A stretch of DNA of 64,000 nucleotides, from contig NZ_JAVDQI010000001.1 in NCBI RefSeq assembly GCF_031454185.1, positions 558,001 through 622,000 of the forward strand, in the 5' to 3' direction. The translations under genes were made by a program, and so were the position numbers. Shown here one piece after another: positions 9,387 to 18,400 of this stretch (position 1 is its first letter; each line of letters begins with the position of its first letter). A model generated the notes under the pieces. That model did no database searches and was not told the DNA's origin. It saw only the letters and a program-made list of their open reading frames with translations. Source of the DNA: Methanococcoides alaskense. Its GTDB lineage: Archaea; Halobacteriota; Methanosarcinia; Methanosarcinales; Methanosarcinaceae.

Positions 9387-9662
9387 ATGGGTGTTACTAA
9401 AATGATTAATTCAATTCTTGAAATGATAAAGAATGTTCCAGAGGGACAGGAACTGTCAGGTTATATCTATTTGCTTGACGGTGCATCATCCTCTATCATT
9501 TGGTATGATAACATTACAGATTGCAGCCAAGTGGAAGAAGACGATGTTACTTGGTTGAGCTTCAAATATGAAAATCCTGACTATGGGTCATCGATCCTTA
9601 TAGTTCAGAAGTCGAATGTATCAAAACTTGACCTTTCGTACGTAACAAAGACAACATACTGA
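9387..9662 (+). CDS. Small soluble protein of unknown function
   Basis: 91 residues from the ATG at 9387, which is preceded by AGGGGTTGTTAAA (a moderate SD). The sequence is mixed alpha/beta and acidic, with no signal peptide, transmembrane segment or cysteine motif. An in-frame upstream extension to 9261 lacks an SD and has AT-rich, non-coding-looking composition. A TATA-like tract (TTTATTTATATAATA) lies at about 9286-9300. It stands alone between the surface-protein gene and a tandem repeat block. I do not recognise the family. Confidence 0.55.
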   Translation: MGVTKMINSILEMIKNVPEGQELSGYIYLLDGASSSIIWYDNITDCSQVEEDDVTWLSFKYENPDYGSSILIVQKSNVSKLDLSYVTKTTY

Positions 9663-10181
9663 TCTATTAGTGTGAGACAAAAGATAATTGAAAATATTTA
9701 TTGCACCATTCTACACCAGAGTGGTGAATAATATCTTATTTTTATGATTGATTAGACAGGACCTTACTAGCTGTTGCTGTGTCTACTAACTACCCCCTAT
9801 TCTACTGAATTTTGCTTCGTCCTACTAGTAGGCACTCAATCCTACTGGCTGTCACTCCACCAACTAGCTGCCACTCCACCTCACTAGCCGTAACTCCATC
9901 CTACTAGACGTCACTCCATCCTACTGGCTGTCACTCCACCAACTAGCTGCCACTCCACCTCACTAGCCGTCACTCCATCCTACTAGACGTCACTCCATCC
10001 TACTAGACGTCACTCCATCCTACTAGACGTCACTCCATCCTACTAGACGTCACTCCATCCTACTGGCGTTGCTACGTCTAATTATTATCAGAAATAATGG
10101 GGTTTAATTCTAAAAATAATATGAAAGATCACAGGACAAAAAATAATTCAAAAAAAGAAGTTAAAAGTAATGCCAATGGCA
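9663..10181. other. Convergent intergenic region holding a tandem repeat block
   Basis: 519 bases between the small orphan gene and thiC, both ending here. Apart from the 20-bp tandem repeats (9817-10076) and degenerate repeat-like sequence from about 9757 (CCTTACTAGCTGTTGCTG and similar), I see no open reading frame, tRNA-like fold or clear terminator. Confidence 0.6.
9817..10076. repeat. 20-bp minisatellite with a 79-bp higher-order unit
   Basis: About 13 tandem units with consensus TCCTACTAGACGTCACTCCA (20 nt; one class is 19 nt). Unit boundaries are clear from 9840: a four-unit block (20+19+20+20 = 79 bp) occupies 9840-9918 and is repeated almost exactly at 9919-9997. The last unit class then continues perfectly three more times (9998-10057), with degenerate units at both edges. 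Most units contain CTAG, and one class contains the palindrome GACGTC. There are no spacers, so this is not CRISPR. The period is not a multiple of three and no frame is open across it. Confidence 0.95.
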
Positions 10182-11465
10182 TTACTTTGCGAGATTGTAG
10201 TTCTGGTTGACGATCTTCACAGCACAGAAGTCACCGCACATTGTGCATGCATCTTCATCTGCTGAGGATCTCTCGGTTCTAATCTTTCTTGCGAGTTCTG
10301 GGTCGAGTGCAAGACTGAACATCTTCTTCCAGTCAAGGTCTCTGCGTGCCCTGCCCATTGCAAGGTCCTGATCCCTCTTTCCGAGTTTGACCATGTCACC
10401 AACGTGTGCTGCGATCTTGGATGTCTGGACACCCTCAATAACATCATCGATGTTTGGAAGTGCAAGGTGCTCTGCAGGAGTTACGTAGCAGAGGAAGTCA
10501 CAGCCGTGTGATGCGGATGTTGCTGCACCGATAGCTGTTACGATGTGGTCTCTTCCTGGAGAGATATCTGTTACAAGTGGACCGAGCATATAGAATGGCT
10601 TGTGTCCGCTCATGGACTTCATGAGTTTGACGTTCATCTCTACTTCATCGAGTGGTACGTGACCTGGGCCTTCTACAATTACCTGAAGGTCATACTTGTC
10701 GTGTGCTTTCTGTGCACATTCTGAGTTGATGATGAGCTCCTGTACCTGTGCCCTGTCGGTAGCATCGTGGATAGCACCTGCGCGCATTCCGTTACCTGTG
10801 GAGAGAACAACGTCGTGCTCTTTAAGGATCTCACAAAGGTAGTCGAAGTCAGCGTAAAGTGGGTTTTCCTTCTCGTTGTGAAGCATCCATGTGGTCATGA
10901 AAGCACCGCCACGTGAACAGATACCACCATAGCGACCGTGTGCTTTGAGCCTGTCGAGAACGATGTTGTTGATACCGGTGTGGATAGCCATGAAGTTGGT
11001 ACCGAGCTTTGCCTGCTGCTCAGTTGCGTTCCACAGATCATCTTCTGTCATGTGGATGATAGAACCGTCTCTCTTTGCAGCGCCAATGAAAGCCTGGTAG
11101 AGTGGGACTGAACCAACGGAGAGGGAAATAGCGTCACATACCTTCTTTCTGATACTAAGGAAATCTCCACCTGTTCCAAGCTCCATAAGGGTGTCAGCAC
11201 CTGCAGCTTCTGCAGCCTTTGCTTTTGCGACTTCCATGTCCTCATCGATGATGTCTGAGGATGCACCAATGGATGCATTTACCTTTGTTGTAAGACCTTC
11301 GCCGATACCACAGAGCTTAACGTCCCTGTATGGGGAGGTTGGGATTACGATCCTACCTGCAGCGATTCCGCGCATAATGTATTCAGGATCTAAACCTTCA
11401 TTCTTTGCGACTTCTTTCATTACGTCCGTAATTTTACCAGCTTTGGCCTCAGTTACAATTGACAT
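10182..11465 (-). CDS. thiC: Phosphomethylpyrimidine synthase ThiC
   Basis: 427 residues, a full-length archaeal ThiC. It is a radical-SAM enzyme that rearranges aminoimidazole ribotide into HMP phosphate for thiamine synthesis. Family features include MRGIAAGRIVIP, the barrel motifs GTGGDF and EGPGHVPL, and the C-terminal cluster-binding CxxCxxxxC (CTMCGDFC, about residues 405-412). The ATG is preceded by the SD GAGGTTTAATC, with a TATA-like TTAAATAAAATAC some 40 bases upstream. It is monocistronic. No TPP riboswitch signature was seen in the leader. Confidence 0.97.
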   Translation of the reverse strand: MSIVTEAKAGKITDVMKEVAKNEGLDPEYIMRGIAAGRIVIPTSPYRDVKLCGIGEGLTTKVNASIGASSDIIDEDMEVAKAKAAEAAGADTLMELGTGGDFLSIRKKVCDAISLSVGSVPLYQAFIGAAKRDGSIIHMTEDDLWNATEQQAKLGTNFMAIHTGINNIVLDRLKAHGRYGGICSRGGAFMTTWMLHNEKENPLYADFDYLCEILKEHDVVLSTGNGMRAGAIHDATDRAQVQELIINSECAQKAHDKYDLQVIVEGPGHVPLDEVEMNVKLMKSMSGHKPFYMLGPLVTDISPGRDHIVTAIGAATSASHGCDFLCYVTPAEHLALPNIDDVIEGVQTSKIAAHVGDMVKLGKRDQDLAMGRARRDLDWKKMFSLALDPELARKIRTERSSADEDACTMCGDFCAVKIVNQNYNLAK

Positions 11466-11913
11466 GATTAAACCTCGTGATTAGTTATCCCAAAAAAGAA
11501 GGTATTTTATTTAAGTATTGTCACAAAATGAACTTGAGAACCAATCAAGTAAAGTTGAATATCAAATGATCGATCTCAATTATACTAAGGCACCTAGGTC
11601 CAAATATCAAAAGATTTCAAAAATAAAAGCGTCTTCACATACCGTTTGAAGTAGACGATTTTAACTAAAGTAATATTATTACAATTGTATAAAACTCCAC
11701 AAACTCAAGTTTTCTTGAATAGATATAAAGTAAGATTACTTGATTTTGGTAAAAATTTCATATAGATAACATATTGGAGATTTTAGCACATCCGACCGGA
11801 CATTGCCAAAGCATGATAGGGATAATAGAAGAAGAACAAAAAAACAATAGAAGTATGATCAAAGGATAATAGATCATAGTATTATAGTAACGTGAAAAAT
11901 AAGTGAATCAATT
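11466..11913. other. 448-base intergenic region upstream of thiC
   Basis: AT-rich spacer downstream of the glycosyltransferase gene and upstream of thiC. It contains the thiC TATA/SD signals at its left edge and a small imperfect hairpin near 11636-11667 (CGTCT...AGACG). No open frame with coding character, no TPP-riboswitch core (no CTGAGA on the minus strand) and no tRNA-like element are visible. Confidence 0.5.
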
Positions 11914-12840
11914 TCACTCATCTCTTTTTCTGAGCATGCGCATTGTTTCCCTGTGGAGAGAAACTATAAGATCGCTCAACATTCCGAAAATGAACATCTG
12001 AATTCCAGAAAGGATAAGCAATGCCGTTAAAATGGTCATCGGAATGCGAGTTACCCCGTTCATCCACTCGTTTACCACATAAAGACCAACAGCAATACCC
12101 GAAAGTATTAATCCGGTACCTAATATTCCAAAGTAGAACATCGGATTATGCAATCTTGCCATTCTGATTATGGTCTTACCGATCTTCAACCCATCTCTTA
12201 ACGGATTGAGCTTTGTATCCGCAGAGGAATGCCTTGCCACATAAGTGATGGGAACAACCTCGACCTTCATCTCGTGCTTAACACTCTCGACCGTTATCTC
12301 GGTCTCGATCTCAAATCCCATTTCGGTCAGAGAAAGGTTCTTTATCACATGACGTGTGAACCCGCGATATCCTGTCAGTATATCTTCCAGCCAGATACCA
12401 TATGCAAACCCGAAAAGCTTGTTGAGTACCCGATTCCCTGCAAGATTCAATCTTGTAAAAGCACCGGGTTCAAAATTGGCCATCCTGTTCCCGAGGGTCT
12501 GATCAGCGCGGCCATCGAGGATAGGCTGGAGCAAAGCATGAACATCACTGGCAAGATAAGTTCCGTCACCATCTATCATGACGGTGTAAGGCTCTTCGAT
12601 CAGCTTAAATGCTTCCTGAACAGCCTGCCCTTTACCCCTACCTTCCTGAACGATCACCTTTGCACCGATCTCTTCAGCAAGCTGTCGAGTATTGTCGGAA
12701 CTATGGCCATCTATAACAAGAATATTCTCAAACCCTTCGGATCGGAAATCCTTGATAAGCTGTACAATGGTAGCTTCCTCATTCAATGTGGGAATGAGGA
12801 TGCAAACATCGTTTTTGTCCAGTGAGGCAGGAATACTCAT
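11914..12840 (-). CDS. Membrane-anchored family 2 glycosyltransferase, AglJ/dolichol-phosphate-sugar synthase-like
   Basis: 308 residues. The N-terminal GT-A domain has CILIPTLNEEATI, an acidic metal/nucleotide-sugar site MIDGDGTY (about residue 90) and the acceptor-loop signature DILTGYRGF. Two hydrophobic helices lie at the C-terminus (about 235-256 and 268-292), followed by a basic tail. This architecture matches archaeal dolichol-phosphate sugar transferases that start N-glycan assembly (AglJ type), consistent with the sequon-rich surface proteins nearby. The start ATG directly abuts the tbp stop codon, so the two genes form an unusual transcription-factor/glycosyltransferase operon. The precise sugar is not deducible. 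Confidence 0.85.
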   Translation of the reverse strand: MSIPASLDKNDVCILIPTLNEEATIVQLIKDFRSEGFENILVIDGHSSDNTRQLAEEIGAKVIVQEGRGKGQAVQEAFKLIEEPYTVMIDGDGTYLASDVHALLQPILDGRADQTLGNRMANFEPGAFTRLNLAGNRVLNKLFGFAYGIWLEDILTGYRGFTRHVIKNLSLTEMGFEIETEITVESVKHEMKVEVVPITYVARHSSADTKLNPLRDGLKIGKTIIRMARLHNPMFYFGILGTGLILSGIAVGLYVVNEWMNGVTRIPMTILTALLILSGIQMFIFGMLSDLIVSLHRETMRMLRKRDE

Positions 12841-13392
12841 TTACAGAAGTCCCATGTTGTCAAGCTGCTGCCTTACAACCTCAACTCCTTGCTCACAGTT
12901 CTCAGGTGATTTTCCACCTGTGACCACAAGTTTACCGGAGCTGAAAATGAGTACTACGACTTTCGGATCAGCGATCCTGTAAACAAGTCCGGGGAACTGT
13001 TCAGGTTCATACTCGATATTCTCAAGCCCGAGCCCTATAGCAATTGCATTGAGATTGAGAGTAGCCTTAAGGTCAGCTGAAGCAACAATGTTCTGTACAG
13101 TGATCTCAGGATCTACAATAGTTTCCATGCCGATACCGTTGAGCTTCTTTGCCATATTGCCAATGACTATGTGTACGTCAGCAACGTTCTTAGCACCGGT
13201 ACATACGACCTTACCGGATGTGAATACAAGGAATGCGGCCTTTGGGTCAGTAACACGATAAACAAGCCCAGGGAATTTCTGCTTGTTGTATTCCGCACCC
13301 TCGAATTCCGCTTCGATCTTTATGAGGTCGAACTCTTCAGCAAGTTTAGTTGATGCGACCACGTTTTCTATTTTGATATTATGTTCCGACAT
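12841..13392 (-). CDS. tbp: TATA-box-binding protein
   Basis: 183 residues made of the two pseudo-symmetric TBP repeats. Both contain the FPGLVYR block and the F/S-SGK-(L/V)V-x-TG block (residues about 40-67 and 131-159), with the internal IV..N(I/V)VAS motifs. It recognises the archaeal TATA box and recruits TFB and RNA polymerase. Length matches the family. Its own promoter has a long TATA-like tract at 13439-13450. It is followed with no gap by the AglJ-like gene. Confidence 0.98.
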   Translation of the reverse strand: MSEHNIKIENVVASTKLAEEFDLIKIEAEFEGAEYNKQKFPGLVYRVTDPKAAFLVFTSGKVVCTGAKNVADVHIVIGNMAKKLNGIGMETIVDPEITVQNIVASADLKATLNLNAIAIGLGLENIEYEPEQFPGLVYRIADPKVVVLIFSSGKLVVTGGKSPENCEQGVEVVRQQLDNMGLL

Positions 13393-13438
13393 GTTCTTTG
13401 ACCTTCAGTATTATAAGGATAGGTATATTCGCAAATAC

Positions 13439-13450
13439 AGTATATATACT
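13439..13450 (-). promoter_or_regulatory. TATA-like box upstream of tbp
   Basis: The minus strand reads AAGTATATATACTG about 47-58 bases before the tbp ATG. This is a near-ideal archaeal TATA element, so TBP may influence its own synthesis. Confidence 0.5.
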
Positions 13451-13498
13451 TATACCCTTTCCTTTATATATCCATTTAAAAACTATATCAATGAAAAG

Positions 13499-14602
13499 TC
13501 AGTCTTCGAGCTTCTTCAATCCATCGATGATAGCATCATATTTTTTGCACACCCTCTCAATGAGATCGCCCTCGACAGATGAATGAGTAGGGACCAGAAT
13601 ATCAGCCCCTTCGGTAACGTTCGTACCTTCGCTTGATGTACCATAGTCAGGTGCTATAACTACCCCTTCTGCTGAAATACCAAGGCGCAGATCACTAACG
13701 ATCCGGGCGATCATATCTGTTGCTGGCCTGACCTTCTTACTGATCACAAGTGCCTTTGACACATACCTCTCCCTCAGTTCCGTAATGAGTTCGATGCTTT
13801 CTTTCACCCTTTCTGGATCAGCCACGTTCTCAAGTAACTTTATGGCATCGAGGAGATCATCAAAAGTGGTAGACCGTACCTCAATTATCTCACCGTCATA
13901 ATTATTTGTTACTTTCTCGACGTAACCTTTTGTTATTACAAGCTTATAAACATCAGCAAGCTCATCCAGTTCTTCTTCAGTAGGATCATAGGCATTGATC
14001 GTCCTGTAGTCCTTTATACCACAAAGGTCCACAAGGGACCTGTACATCGGAGTAAAACCAATGAACTTGCGTCCCAGCCACCTATCAAGACCTTCCTTAC
14101 CGCTTTGCTGGCGTGAGAGTTCAACGATCTTTTTCTTGATCGATTCCGGTTCATTCCTATCAAGACCGAAATAATCTGCAAATAGCGGAGTCGTTTGAAG
14201 AAGTTTGGTCCTCCCATGAGGCACTGCTTCAATGAAGCCCCTGTCCTTAAGTTCCCGAATATGATCATAAACGGAATTGCCCCTCATATCAACGAGCTCC
14301 GACTGGACAACGGGTTGATGATAAGCAACCATGGAAAGCGTACGAAGTATAGGCGCTTTCAATTCCTTTGGTGCGATGGGACTTATAACATCAGTATATT
14401 TTGGTTTGACCTGCATGACATAACGCCCGCCAAGGTCTATGATCTCCATTCCGGACTCGCGTGTCGAGTACTCTTCCATCAGGGACCGGATCACAGGTGC
14501 GACATTCCTTGCTGACCTATTGAGGACCTTCGCAAGCGTCTGTGTGTCAACAGCTTCACCAGCCGCAAAAAGTACAGCTTCTATGATCTCTCTATCGCTC
14601 AT
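13499..14602 (-). CDS. scpB: ScpB-like condensin subunit with an extra C-terminal domain
   Basis: 367 residues. Residues 1 to about 175 are the double winged-helix ScpB family: REIIEAVLFAAGEAV, LRTLSMVAYHQPVVQSEL, and VYDHIRELKDRGFIE. It is the kleisin-associated subunit of the SMC-ScpAB chromosome condensation complex. Typical ScpB proteins are about 170-220 residues. Here a second, unrecognised domain of about 190 residues follows (from about FIGFTPMYRSLVDLCGI), alpha/beta in appearance and ending KKYDAIIDGLKKLED. The start ATG has a good SD (AAGGGGAAATAA). It lies 16 nt after scpA and is last in the cluster. Confidence 0.88.
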   Translation of the reverse strand: MSDREIIEAVLFAAGEAVDTQTLAKVLNRSARNVAPVIRSLMEEYSTRESGMEIIDLGGRYVMQVKPKYTDVISPIAPKELKAPILRTLSMVAYHQPVVQSELVDMRGNSVYDHIRELKDRGFIEAVPHGRTKLLQTTPLFADYFGLDRNEPESIKKKIVELSRQQSGKEGLDRWLGRKFIGFTPMYRSLVDLCGIKDYRTINAYDPTEEELDELADVYKLVITKGYVEKVTNNYDGEIIEVRSTTFDDLLDAIKLLENVADPERVKESIELITELRERYVSKALVISKKVRPATDMIARIVSDLRLGISAEGVVIAPDYGTSSEGTNVTEGADILVPTHSSVEGDLIERVCKKYDAIIDGLKKLED

Positions 14603-14618
14603 TTATTTCCCCTTCAAA

Positions 14619-15461
14619 TCATTCAATGACAGCTGGGGGAAGCACAAATAATTCCCCGAAAAGTTCTTCCTGTGCCAACAATACCTTTTTCTCAGAAGCA
14701 AGGAACAGCAGTGAGATATACGTCATCAATCTTTCCGAGCGGCTTCCGGACCAGTCTACAAGGTCCGAGAACATAACTTCATCCCTAGTTCTAAACAACT
14801 CTTCCAGAGAAGTATAAAGAGTGTCCACCCTGCCGCGTATATCCTCCTCATGGGCTATCCCGAGCACATCGTCTGTAGTGACCCTATCAAACACTTCAAG
14901 ACGGCGGCGTATTCTGCGGTCTTTCCTTCTGGTCTCGACCTTTTCCGCCTTCTTAAGCTCAGTGATAAGCTCTTGAAGAGTGACCGGCCGGGTTGCAGTA
15001 CGGCGTATAGGAAGCTTTGGTACTGGATATTCCTTGATGTCATAAAAATCCATGTCATCGTCCAGGAGATCATCATCCACTTCCTCTTCTTCCTGAACGA
15101 TACCTATAGATTTCATCCTGAGAAGAATAGATGCATATAGAAGTGTCCTTCCTGAGATCCTGAGGTCCATTATCTTAAGATCTTCTATATATGCCAGAAA
15201 CTTATCTGTAACTTCGACAATATCAATATCCCAGGGATTAATATCCCCGTTCTTCGCAAGGGTGACGAATATCTCCACAGGTTCACAGAGAACATCATCG
15301 GATATCTCTATCTGCGATTCATCGACACCGAGGGAGCGAAGGGTCTCAAGAAACTCAGGATCAATGGAACTACCGGATATTTTGACGACCTCATCGATGC
15401 CAGCGCCTGCTTCATCCATACTTGCATCGATCCCTTCAGGCTCCTCTGGAATATCGTTCAA
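14619..15461 (-). CDS. scpA: Segregation and condensation protein A (kleisin)
   Basis: 280 residues. The conserved ScpA blocks are present: PVEIFVTLAKNGDINPWDI, the VTDKFLAYIEDLKIMDL helix, SGRTLLYASILLRMKS, and the C-terminal winged helix with RSERLMTYISLLFLASEKK. It bridges the SMC heads and ScpB. The chosen start is a TTG that overlaps the smc stop as TTGA, giving tight coupling; an ATG 14 codons further in is the alternative. The N-terminal 40 residues are acidic and poorly conserved in the family. Confidence 0.93.
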   Translation of the reverse strand: MNDIPEEPEGIDASMDEAGAGIDEVVKISGSSIDPEFLETLRSLGVDESQIEISDDVLCEPVEIFVTLAKNGDINPWDIDIVEVTDKFLAYIEDLKIMDLRISGRTLLYASILLRMKSIGIVQEEEEVDDDLLDDDMDFYDIKEYPVPKLPIRRTATRPVTLQELITELKKAEKVETRRKDRRIRRRLEVFDRVTTDDVLGIAHEEDIRGRVDTLYTSLEELFRTRDEVMFSDLVDWSGSRSERLMTYISLLFLASEKKVLLAQEELFGELFVLPPAVIE

Positions 15462-18400
15462 CGTAATTTCACACCCGTAATGCTTGTGATATTGTTCTCC
15501 TGCATGGCCACACCAATGGTACGCTCAGCCGCCTCTATCATCGGCTTACGCAGGGACACGACGATAAACTGTGCCTTACCCTTTGCTTTTTTAACACGCT
15601 GTGCAACACGGTCAGCGTTCGCACCATCAAGGAACATATCGATCTCATCGAATGCGTAGAAAGGTGCAGGGCGATACTGCTGGATAGCAAAGACAAATGC
15701 CAGTGCAGTAAGACTCTTCTCCCCACCGGACATTGCTTCCAGACGCTGCAGGGTCTTCTCCTTTGGCTGTGCCCGAAGGGTAAGTCCACCATTGAAGGGT
15801 TCGTCAGTATCATCAAGTACGAGTTCCCCGGAACCATCAGAAAGTTCGTGGAAGATCTCCTTGAAAGGTTCGTTGATACCATGGAAAGTTTCCATGAAAG
15901 CATCTTTCTTGAGCGTCTCATACTGATCGATACGAGAAAGGATCTGTTCCCGTTCATTAAAGAGAATGGCCCTTCTGGTCTTAAGGTCCACGACCCTTCC
16001 ATCCACCTCATCGTATTCATCGATGGCTCTCATGTTAACAGGCTCGAGACGTTCCATGGCCTTCTCGATGGAGGCGATCCTTGTGCTAACTGTCTCATAA
16101 TTAGGAACATCCTCGACCTCTTCGATACCACGCCTCACAAGTTCCTCCTTCAGGTCCTTTGTCTGGTCCACAAGAGCATTGAGAGTAGCTTCCAGTACCA
16201 TCATCGCCTTGTCCGCATCATCGAGTTTTGATCGAACGAAAGCAAAGTCCTTCTCGGCCAGATTGTATTCGGTCTGCTTCAGAGCACGCTTCTGTTGCAT
16301 ATCCCTGAGCTCTTCGGTCAGTTCCTTCTCACGCCTTTGCTTTTCCTCGAGATCGAACTCAAGTTCAGCTATCTTGGCCTTGAACCCGGCAACACGTTCC
16401 CGATGAGTGGATTTTTTCTCTTCCATCTCTTTTATAAGCTGACGATCATCTTCGATCTTCTTGGAAGCATATTCATGATCAAGGTTCAGGGCATTGATAT
16501 CCGCCTCGATATCACGTATACGCCCATCCAGCCTGCGCAATTCCTCATCGACACGATCAGCCTGTTTGTTAAGCTCAGGAACTTCAGAATCAGACAGTTT
16601 CTCATCAAGGACAGCGATCTCAGCTTCAAGCTCTTTGGAACGCCCTTCCATCTCTGCCTTCCTTGAAGCGACCTGTTCCATCTCTTCACGAAGCTTTGCC
16701 CTCTCCCCTTCGATCTGCTCAAGCTCATTGTTCTTAGCTTCAATAAGCTGCGTAAGACGTTCAGCCCTGCCGCCGATCTCTTCAAAGATCATTTCCTTCT
16801 TAGATATCTCTTTTTCAAATTCGTGGATCTCACGCTTGAGATCAGCAATATGTCCCTCGACAGCATCCAGTTTCTTGATAGCAGTATTGCGTCTTGATTC
16901 AAATTCGGTAAGCTGCTCTGCGATCTTGAACAATTTATCCTTCTCAGCAGCCGCAAATGAGAGTCCGGAATTTCGCCCCATCGAGCCACCGGTCATAGCA
17001 CCGCTTTTCTCAATGACCTCTCCTTCGAGAGTTACCATACGAAGGCCGCCAATTAGACGGCGTGCGTTCTCAAGCGTATCCACAATAAGGGTATCTCTGA
17101 AGACATACCAGAATGCCGCTTCGAACTTATACTCAAAATCGATAAGATCGATAGCATAGCCCACAACACCCTTCCTGTCAGAAAGGTCCTTGTACGGCCT
17201 TCTTGATTCCATCTTGCTCAGAGGAAGGAAGGTTGCACGGCCTCCACGCTGCTGTTTCAGGAACTGGATGGCCCTTGATGCATCCTCATCGGTCTCAACG
17301 ACCACTGCCTGCATACGTCCCCCGGCAGCAACGCTGAGAGCATTTGCATATTTCTGATCGACACTTCCAAGCTCTGCTATGGTCCCATATATTCCGGGAA
17401 GACCATGATGCTTCTTCTCGGCAATGATCATGTCAACGGCTTTTGAATAATTACTTGTGTCCTCCGCAGCACGCACGCGCGCCTCAAGCAACGCATAGTC
17501 CTGCTGATGTTTGCGTAATGTGACATCAAGGTCAGTAACAACGCTCTTGATCTGGAAACGGTTACTTTCAAGATCATCAAGATCGCGGGTATGAGAATTG
17601 ATCTGCTCCGTTAGCTTCTCTATATCATACTGTGCAGACTTCGTATCACTGTCAGAGGACTCGGATTTACCCTTGGCATCCGTGATCTCGTTCTCGATAT
17701 CCCTTACCTCAGCAGACTTCCTCCTCAACGAATCCAGCAAACGGTCTTCCTGACGCATAAGTTCACTTTTATCGTTCTTCACGGTCTCAAGTTCGGACTT
17801 GAATACTGAAAGCTCATCACGCGTCTGTGCGAACTTCTCATCCACATCAGATATCCTGCTTTGCAGGATCATTCTCTCGGTCTTCCTTTCAGAGATCTCA
17901 GAGAGAATACTGTCCTTACGAAGTGATTCTTCAGAAAGCTTAGAATCAACATCGTTGATCTTGTTCTTTGTTCCCTCGATATCAAGGAAAGCTTTCTTGC
18001 GTCTGGAATCAATATCTTCGATCTCATTGTCTGCAAGCTCGATACTATTGACACATCGGGATACTTCTCCCTTTATTCCCTCGATGTCTTTTTTGACCTG
18101 TATCTGCTCGTCCTCGCCCATCCTCTGTATCTCAGATGTGAGCCCAGTAAGCTCCTTCTCGATCCCTGCAAGCTTCTCCTTCCTCTCCTCGATAGATAAT
18201 TGCAGCTTTTCCTGCACTTCTTTCTTGAAAGAAATATCCTTGTCGACATTCTCAAGTTCAACTTTTGCATCCTTGAGCTTGGAAAGAAGTACGAAACCCT
18301 CGAACTTCATCTTCTCCTGCTTGAGTGCCTGATACTTGACCGCCTGATCACGTTCCACCTTGAGCTTCTCGAGCTGTTTTTCCACTTCCTCGATCAGTAT

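Noticed and set aside
9817..10076. CRISPR array
   Set aside because: Units of 19-20 bp are directly adjacent with no unique spacers and no cas genes nearby; this is a minisatellite.
11466..11913. TPP riboswitch upstream of thiC
   Set aside because: The conserved CTGAGA core and the pyrophosphate-sensor sequences are not present on the minus strand in this spacer.
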